This document shows, piece by piece, positions 59,519 through 64,000 of a stretch of 64,000 nucleotides of DNA (position 1 is the stretch's first letter; each line of letters opens with the position of its first letter). Made by a program: the position numbers and the translations under genes. Source of the DNA: JAJDXW01 sp965223775 (GTDB lineage Bacteria; Pseudomonadota; Gammaproteobacteria; HK1); assembly GCA_965223775.1 (NCBI GenBank), contig OZ245021.1, positions 124,001 through 188,000 on the forward strand, written 5' to 3'. The notes under the pieces were generated by a model. It was given only the letters and a program-made list of their open reading frames with translations, had not been told where the DNA came from and ran no database searches.

Positions 59519-60259
59519 TCAGAGCGATACCCCCCCGTCGACCACGAACGCGGTGCCGGTGGCGTAGGTGGATTCGTCGCTCGCGAGCCACACCGCGATG
59601 GAGGCGATCTCCTCCGCCGTGCCGAGCCGGCCGAGGGGCTGGCGGGCGACGAAGTCCTTGCGCGCCTGAACCGGGTCGTCGAAGGCCGCGATGCGGTCTC
59701 CGAGCGACGGGGTCTCCACCGTTCCGGGGCAGATGCAGTTGCAGCGGATCCCGTCGCGGATGTAGTCGGCGGCGACCGACTTGGTGAGCCCGACGACCGC
59801 CGCCTTCGTGGTGCCGTAGACGAACCGGTTGGCTATTCCCTTGATGGACGAGGCGACGGACGACATGTTGATGATGGAGCCCCCGCCCCGCTCGATCATG
59901 CCGGGGAGGAAGGCGCGGATCATTCGGTACATGCTGTCGACGTTGATCGTCATGCTGAAGCGCCACTCGTCCTCGCCGGTGCTGAGCGCGCTGCCGTGGT
60001 GGACGTACCCCGCGCAGTTGAACAGGACGTCGGGCGGGCCGACCTCCCGGGCGGCGGCTTCGATGTTCGCGGGATCGGTCACGTCGAGACGCCGGGTGTC
60101 GATGCCGGCGACCCCTGTGAGCTCGGCCAGCTTCTCCTCGTTGACGTCGGTAGCGGTTACCCGCGCTCCTTCGCTCGCGAAGGCGAGGGCGCTCGCCCGG
60201 CCGATGCCCTGGGCCGCGGCGGTGAGGAGGATGGTCTTGCCGGCGAGTCGTGAGCCCAT
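59519..60259 (-). CDS. SDR family oxidoreductase, DHRS6/BDH2-like
   Basis: A 246-residue short-chain dehydrogenase: ILLTAAAQGIGRASALAFAS, VLFNCAGYVHHG (NCAG instead of NNAG, a mark of the DHRS6/BDH2 subgroup), INMSSVASSIKGIANRF, catalytic VYGTTKAAV, closing FVVDGGVSL. BDH2-type enzymes oxidise 3-hydroxybutyrate, hydroxyproline-type or sugar-acid substrates. ATG 60259; divergent from the E1 operon. Confidence 0.9.
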   Translation of the reverse strand: MGSRLAGKTILLTAAAQGIGRASALAFASEGARVTATDVNEEKLAELTGVAGIDTRRLDVTDPANIEAAAREVGPPDVLFNCAGYVHHGSALSTGEDEWRFSMTINVDSMYRMIRAFLPGMIERGGGSIINMSSVASSIKGIANRFVYGTTKAAVVGLTKSVAADYIRDGIRCNCICPGTVETPSLGDRIAAFDDPVQARKDFVARQPLGRLGTAEEIASIAVWLASDESTYATGTAFVVDGGVSL

Positions 60260-60336
60260 TTCCTGTTCCGTGATCGAAGGGGACGGCAGAATATCAGACC
60301 GGTCCCGGGCACCCGCCGATTGGGCACCACCGGGGC

Positions 60337-60342
60337 TACAAT
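60337..60342 (+). promoter_or_regulatory. Candidate -10 box for the E1 alpha operon
   Basis: TACAAT lies in the 315-bp divergent region between the SDR and E1 alpha genes. No good -35 is seen and the start ATG is over 200 bases away. No gene is evident in the rest of this gap. Confidence 0.3.
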
Positions 60343-60574
60343 GCGCCGGTCTTTTCAGGGGCTTCGAAGCGCCGGCGTCCGAGCGGGGCAAGGGGCGGAG
60401 TCGGAGCCCCAGGCTGGCTGGCGGGGTTCCGGCCGAAATGGGAATCGAGCGCATGACGAAGCGAAGCGGCGGATCGTCGGAACGGGCGCGGCAGCCGGCC
60501 GAACGCGAGACGGGCGCGCGGGTCCGGCGGCGGGTTCACCGGTGCACGGACGAACCGTGCGACAGGCGGGTCCG

Positions 60575-61618
60575 ATGACCTCGCGCCGCAATCTCGACAC
60601 GGAGCGGTTCCTCGTCCACTACGCGACGATGCAACGCATCCGGGCGTTCGAGCGCGCCGCCCTTCGCGCCGCCCTTCGCGCCGCCCGCGAGGGTCTCGCG
60701 ACCGGTGCGATCCATGCCTCCATCGGCCAGGAGGCGGTGGCGTCGGGGATCTGCGGCAACCTCGGCCGCCCCGACCTTCTCCTCTCCAACCACCGCGGCC
60801 ACGGCCACACCCTCGCCAAGGGCGCGGACCCCGGCGCCATGATGCGCGAGCTGTTCGGGCGCGAAGGCGGGGTGTGCGGCGGCAAGGGTGGATCGATGCA
60901 CATCGCCGACTTCGGGGTGGGGATGCTCGGGGCGAACGGGGTGGTCGGGGCGAACATCCTCATCGCGGCCGGCGCGGCGCACGGGATCAAGCTCCGCCGT
61001 TCCCGTATCGGCGACGATCGTGTCGTGGTCTGCATCTTCGGCGACGGCGCGGTGAACCGCGGCCCCTTCCTCGAAGGACTCAACTGGGCCGCGGTATACC
61101 GGCTGCCGGTGCTGTTCGTGTGCGAGGACAACGGCTTCGCCGCGACCACCCGCACCGAGGCGCTGACGGCGGGGGCGGGTCCCAAGGCGCGGGCGGAGAG
61201 CTTCGGGCTCGCAGCGGCGGAGGTGGACGGCAACGATATCGTAGCCGTGGACGCGGTGGCGCGCGACTTCATCGCCGCCGCGCGGGCGGGGGAGCCTCGC
61301 TTCCTCCTCGCCAAGACCTGGCGGCTCGAAGGCCATACCGCCGCCGACAAGGGGGCCTACCGCGAGGCGTCGGAGGTCGAGGCCCGCTGGGCGGACGACC
61401 CCGTGGCGCGCTGCGAAACGCTCCTCGAGCAGGCGGGAGTGGAAGCGCCGCGGCTCGACCAGGCCCGCGACGCGGCGGCTCGGGAGATGGAGGCGGTGTT
61501 CGAGGAGGCCCGCGCGGCGGATTGGCCGCCCGCCTCCTCCGCGTTCGAGGACGTGCTCGATACCGTCGCCGCCGGAGAGGAGACGGCCGCGGGCGCCGCC
61601 GGCGCCTCCAGCCGATGA
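60575..61618 (+). CDS. 2-oxoacid/acetoin dehydrogenase E1 component, alpha subunit
   Basis: A 347-residue ThDP enzyme subunit of the PdhA/AcoA type. Features: ASIGQEAVASGICGNL, NHRGHGHTLAKGAD, GREGGVCGGKGGSMHIADF, ThDP motif GDGAVNRGPFLEGLN to EDNGFAATT, LLAKTWRLEGHTAADKG. It decarboxylates a 2-oxo acid together with the beta subunit 123 nt downstream. Short length and the GGKGGSMHI stretch fit acetoin-type E1. No E2 or E3 gene is in the window. Confidence 0.92.
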   Translation: MTSRRNLDTERFLVHYATMQRIRAFERAALRAALRAAREGLATGAIHASIGQEAVASGICGNLGRPDLLLSNHRGHGHTLAKGADPGAMMRELFGREGGVCGGKGGSMHIADFGVGMLGANGVVGANILIAAGAAHGIKLRRSRIGDDRVVVCIFGDGAVNRGPFLEGLNWAAVYRLPVLFVCEDNGFAATTRTEALTAGAGPKARAESFGLAAAEVDGNDIVAVDAVARDFIAAARAGEPRFLLAKTWRLEGHTAADKGAYREASEVEARWADDPVARCETLLEQAGVEAPRLDQARDAAAREMEAVFEEARAADWPPASSAFEDVLDTVAAGEETAAGAAGASSR

Positions 61619-61741
61619 GCAAGCTCACCGGTCGGGAGAGAGCGGATGCGCGAGGAGCGGCCCGTGGCGGCGCCGGAACTCGCCGGTTCCGGGGCGGAGC
61701 TCCATGTCGACACGAAGCGGCGGAGTAAAGGGAGCGGTCGG

Positions 61742-62704
61742 GTGACGAATGAGCTTTCCTACGCGCAAGCCGCCCGGAACGCCATTGCGCAGGAGATGCG
61801 CCGCGATCCCGACGTCTGGGCGCTCGGCGAGGATCTCGGGCGCGGCGGGGTCTTCGGCCAGTACGCGGGGCTCGTGGACGAGTTCGGCCCCGAGCGGATC
61901 TGCGACACGCCCATCTCGGAGGCGTCCATCATGGGCGCGTCGGTCGGAGCCGCCATGGTCGGCACGCGGCCCATCGTGGAGATGCGCTTCTCCGACTTCG
62001 CGCTCTGCGCGGTGGACGAGCTCGTCAACCAGGCGGCCAAGGCACGGTACATGTTCGGCGGCCAGGCCCGGGTGCCGATGGTCATCCGCGAGCCGATCGG
62101 GATCTGGCGCTCTTCCGCCGCCCAGCACTCGCAGTCGCTCGAGGCGTGGTACACGCACATCCCCGGCCTCGTCGTCGTCGCGCCGGCGACCCCGGCCGAC
62201 AACAAGGGGCTTCTCAAGTCGGCGATCCGCAGCGACGATCCGGTCGTCTACATGGAGCACAAGAACCTCTGGGGCCTCACCGGCGAGGTGCCCGAGGACG
62301 AAGATCGGACGATTCCCCTGGGCGTGGCCCGCCTGGAGCGAACCGGTGGAGACGTCACGGTCGTGAGCTGGTCCCGCATGGTGCACGCCTGCGCGCGCGC
62401 CGCCGCGACGCTCGAGACGGAGGGGATCTCCGCGGAGGTCATCGATCTCCGCACCCTCTGGCCGTGGGACCGCGCGCAGGTCCTCGGTTCGGTCGCGAGG
62501 ACCGGCCGGCTCCTCGTGGTCCACGAGGCGGTGGCGGTGGGCGGCTTCGGGGCCGAGGTGGCCGCGACGGTGGCCGAAGAGCTGGGAGCGCCGGTGCGCC
62601 GCCTGGGGGCGCCCCGCATTCCGATCCCCTATGCTCCCCCGCTCGAGGATCGGGCGCGGGTCACCGAGGACATGATCGCCGCCGCCGTGCGCGAGATGGC
62701 GTAA
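61742..62704 (+). CDS. 2-oxoacid/acetoin dehydrogenase E1 component, beta subunit
   Basis: A 320-residue PdhB/AcoB-type subunit: YAQAARNAIAQEMRRDPDVW, LGEDLGRGGVFGQYAGL, DTPISEASIMGASVGAAM, MRFSDFALCAVDELVNQAAK, and C-terminal transketolase domain VIDLRTLWPWDRAQVLGSV. GTG 61742 with GGAG upstream gives VTNELSYAQAA; a longer in-frame version from 61646 adds non-family sequence. Forms the heterotetramer with the alpha subunit. Confidence 0.92.
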   Translation: MTNELSYAQAARNAIAQEMRRDPDVWALGEDLGRGGVFGQYAGLVDEFGPERICDTPISEASIMGASVGAAMVGTRPIVEMRFSDFALCAVDELVNQAAKARYMFGGQARVPMVIREPIGIWRSSAAQHSQSLEAWYTHIPGLVVVAPATPADNKGLLKSAIRSDDPVVYMEHKNLWGLTGEVPEDEDRTIPLGVARLERTGGDVTVVSWSRMVHACARAAATLETEGISAEVIDLRTLWPWDRAQVLGSVARTGRLLVVHEAVAVGGFGAEVAATVAEELGAPVRRLGAPRIPIPYAPPLEDRARVTEDMIAAAVREMA

Positions 62705-62977
62705 GCGGTCGCACCGGTGTCGCCTTCGGGCGAGGGAGGTGTGGCGGCGGCTGGTAGAAATGCGGCCGCTGCCATCCACCGCACCATTGGACGGGGTCCG
62801 GCGCGAGCTGGCGCCCGGACGTACCGGAAACCGGTTGCGGGTAACGAACGATTGCCGCCTCCGGCGCCGGCGATGGGACCGGGCGACGGAAGGGAAGACC
62901 GGCCGAGGTCCGGGAGCGAAGGAGATCGGACTCGGGCGCCGGCGAGGCAGTCGAGGAAAAGAGGAGAGGATTCGAGG

Positions 62978-63781
62978 ATGAGCAGCATCGGGAGCTTCGG
63001 GGACCTCGGGGTCACCCTGGAAGAGGGCAACATCGCGGTCGTCGAGATCCAGCGTCCGCCCCACAACTTCTTCGACGTGGATCTCATCAACGCGATCGCG
63101 GACGCCTACGAGGCTCTCGACGAGCATCCCGAGTGCCGGGCCATCGTGCTTGCCGCTGAAGGAAAGAACTTCTGCGCGGGCGCCAATTTTCAAGGGGGAG
63201 GGGGCGCCGCCCGGGACGCGACCGGAGAGCGGGGTTCGAGCGGCGGCGGGCACCTGTACCGGCACGCGGTCCGCATCTTCCGCGCGAAGACCCCGGTGGT
63301 GGCCGCCGTGCAGGGGGCGGCGATCGGCGGCGGCCTCGGGCTCGCGGTGTCGGCGGACTTCCGGGTGACCTGCCCCGAGGGCCGCTTCAGCGCGAACTTC
63401 ACCCGCCTCGGGTTCCACCCGGGGTTCGGCCTCACCGTCACCCTGCCGGAGATCATCGGCCGCCAGCGGGCGGCCCTCATGTTCTATACCGGCCGGCGCA
63501 TCAGGGGCGAGGAAGCCCTTGCGTGGGGGCTCGCCGACGCGCTGGCCCCACTCGAACGCGTCCGCGATGCGGCCTGCGATCTGGCGCGCGAGATCGCGGC
63601 GTCGGCCCCGCTCGCGGTCCTCGCTACGCGCGCGACGGTCCGTGGCGACATCGCGGAACGGGTGACGCGGGCTACCGACCACGAGCTGGTGGAACAGACG
63701 CGGCTCCGGGCGACGAGGGACTGGCAGGAAGGAGTGAAGGCGATGGCCGAGCGCCGCCCGCCGAGCTTCGTCGGGGCATGA
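62978..63781 (+). CDS. Crotonase-fold protein lacking the hydratase glutamates
   Basis: A 267-residue enoyl-CoA hydratase/isomerase family protein. Oxyanion-hole loops FCAGANFQG and GAAIGGGLGLAVSAD are present, so a CoA thioester is still likely bound. Both catalytic Glu positions of hydratases are replaced: GGGLG instead of GGG-x-E, and NFTRLGFHP instead of a PE motif. A hydrolase, isomerase or decarboxylase activity is more likely than hydration. GAGGAGAGGA precedes ATG 62978. Same direction as the E1 genes; the 273-bp gap before it shows no other gene. Confidence 0.85.
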   Translation: MSSIGSFGDLGVTLEEGNIAVVEIQRPPHNFFDVDLINAIADAYEALDEHPECRAIVLAAEGKNFCAGANFQGGGGAARDATGERGSSGGGHLYRHAVRIFRAKTPVVAAVQGAAIGGGLGLAVSADFRVTCPEGRFSANFTRLGFHPGFGLTVTLPEIIGRQRAALMFYTGRRIRGEEALAWGLADALAPLERVRDAACDLAREIAASAPLAVLATRATVRGDIAERVTRATDHELVEQTRLRATRDWQEGVKAMAERRPPSFVGA

Positions 63782-63789
63782 GGTCGGCT

Positions 63790-63826
63790 CCCGGCCGGCC
63801 GGTCGGTCGGTCGGCCGGTCGGTCGG
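63790..63826. repeat. Short GGTC/GGCC tetranucleotide repeat
   Basis: An alternating run of GGCC and GGTC units in the gap between the crotonase-fold gene and the last gene. Confidence 0.6.
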
Positions 63827-63932
63827 AATCGGAGCCGGGAACGGCCCGAGAGAACGATCGTGAACAGGCACGGGAGGATTCACGCTTTTCGACGCTTGGG
63901 CCCGGAACAGCCGGGCGAGAGAGGAGGATTCC

Positions 63933-64000
63933 ATGAACGGAGAACGGCCGAAGGTGCTGGCAACGCGCCAGTTTCCGCCCGAAATCGAGATGCGCCTCCG
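63933..64000 (+). CDS. D-2-hydroxyacid dehydrogenase-like, 5' end only
   Basis: ATG 63933 with GAGGAGG about 7 nt upstream starts MNGERPKVLATRQFPPEIEM followed by RL, the opening pattern of glyoxylate/hydroxypyruvate reductases and related D-2-hydroxyacid dehydrogenases (KVL-x-TR-x-P-x-x-x-E). The rest lies beyond the right edge. It follows the crotonase-fold gene in the same direction. Confidence 0.55.
   Translation, partial: MNGERPKVLATRQFPPEIEMRL

Noticed and set aside
61625..63934. 769-codon minus-strand frame at the right end
   Set aside because: Antisense to E1 beta and the crotonase-fold gene, which have full family signatures.

Overview
The window is a high-GC chromosome segment of a Gram-negative bacterium, most likely a heterotrophic member of the Pseudomonadota. 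The signs are outer-membrane barrels ending in an aromatic residue, AmpG, LutABC, a FdI-type 7Fe ferredoxin, Tat-type signal peptides, LysR regulators and frequent GTG/TTG starts. Many CaiB/BaiF transferases, enolase-superfamily enzymes, SDRs and ABC importers next to many toxin-antitoxin (TA) pairs resemble marine or host-associated genomes, but nothing here fixes the genus.

Layout. 1-9.8 kb: a hydantoinase-A gene cut by the window edge, a Sel1 protein, a lower-GC island with an ABC-type ATPase and a frameshifted DUF4276 partner, then an MFS exporter, a mandelate-racemase-like enzyme, a CoA transferase and an NHL propeller. 9.9-18 kb: eroding accessory DNA, with a nucleotidyltransferase pair (partner frameshifted), an outer-membrane barrel, HigB/HigA, an autotransporter stub beside a 32-copy heptanucleotide repeat, a broken LysR gene, a PLP desulfhydrase and a Uma2 nuclease. 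18.2-24.7 kb: a sugar-acid dehydratase-like enzyme with a complete carbohydrate ABC importer. 24.7-29.5 kb: a nuclease and TA island (NYN, HEPN, XRE-ImmA plus PIN, Phd/UPF0175 plus DUF3368) that contains a decayed second copy of the 3' end of the ABC ATPase gene.

29.6-36 kb: hisH and hisB diverge from lutABC-hisC, with two duplicated micro-ORFs coupled between lutB and lutC. 36-40.6 kb: HicAB, a solo HicB, an SDR, an unrecognised protein with an internal duplication and a ThDP enzyme. 40.8-42.3 kb holds the most notable locus: an exported thioredoxin whose first active-site cysteine codon is TGA (W-TGA-G-V-C), followed at the right distance by a perfect 7-bp stem with a CGTGA loop. It is a probable selenoprotein, and a CcdA membrane reductase gene lies downstream. 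42.4-48 kb: an SDR, AmpG, an exported jelly-roll-like protein, a VOC protein, a PhyH dioxygenase, a 234-bp foldback element and MntA/HepT. 48-57 kb: a left-facing catabolic cluster (LysR and amidohydrolase, ferredoxin, enoyl-CoA hydratase, CoA transferase, FAD oxidoreductase) with a taurine/nitrate-type ABC importer. 57-64 kb: VapBC inserted beside an acyl-CoA ligase stub, a PanB-like protein and an SDR, divergent from a 2-oxoacid dehydrogenase E1 alpha/beta operon, a crotonase-fold protein and the start of a D-2-hydroxyacid dehydrogenase.

The biology is uptake and breakdown of carboxylates, sugar acids and amide-type compounds, on a backbone repeatedly broken by TA modules and small repeats. 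At least three genes are frameshifted or internally deleted. Homopolymer sequencing error should be excluded before calling all of these decay.
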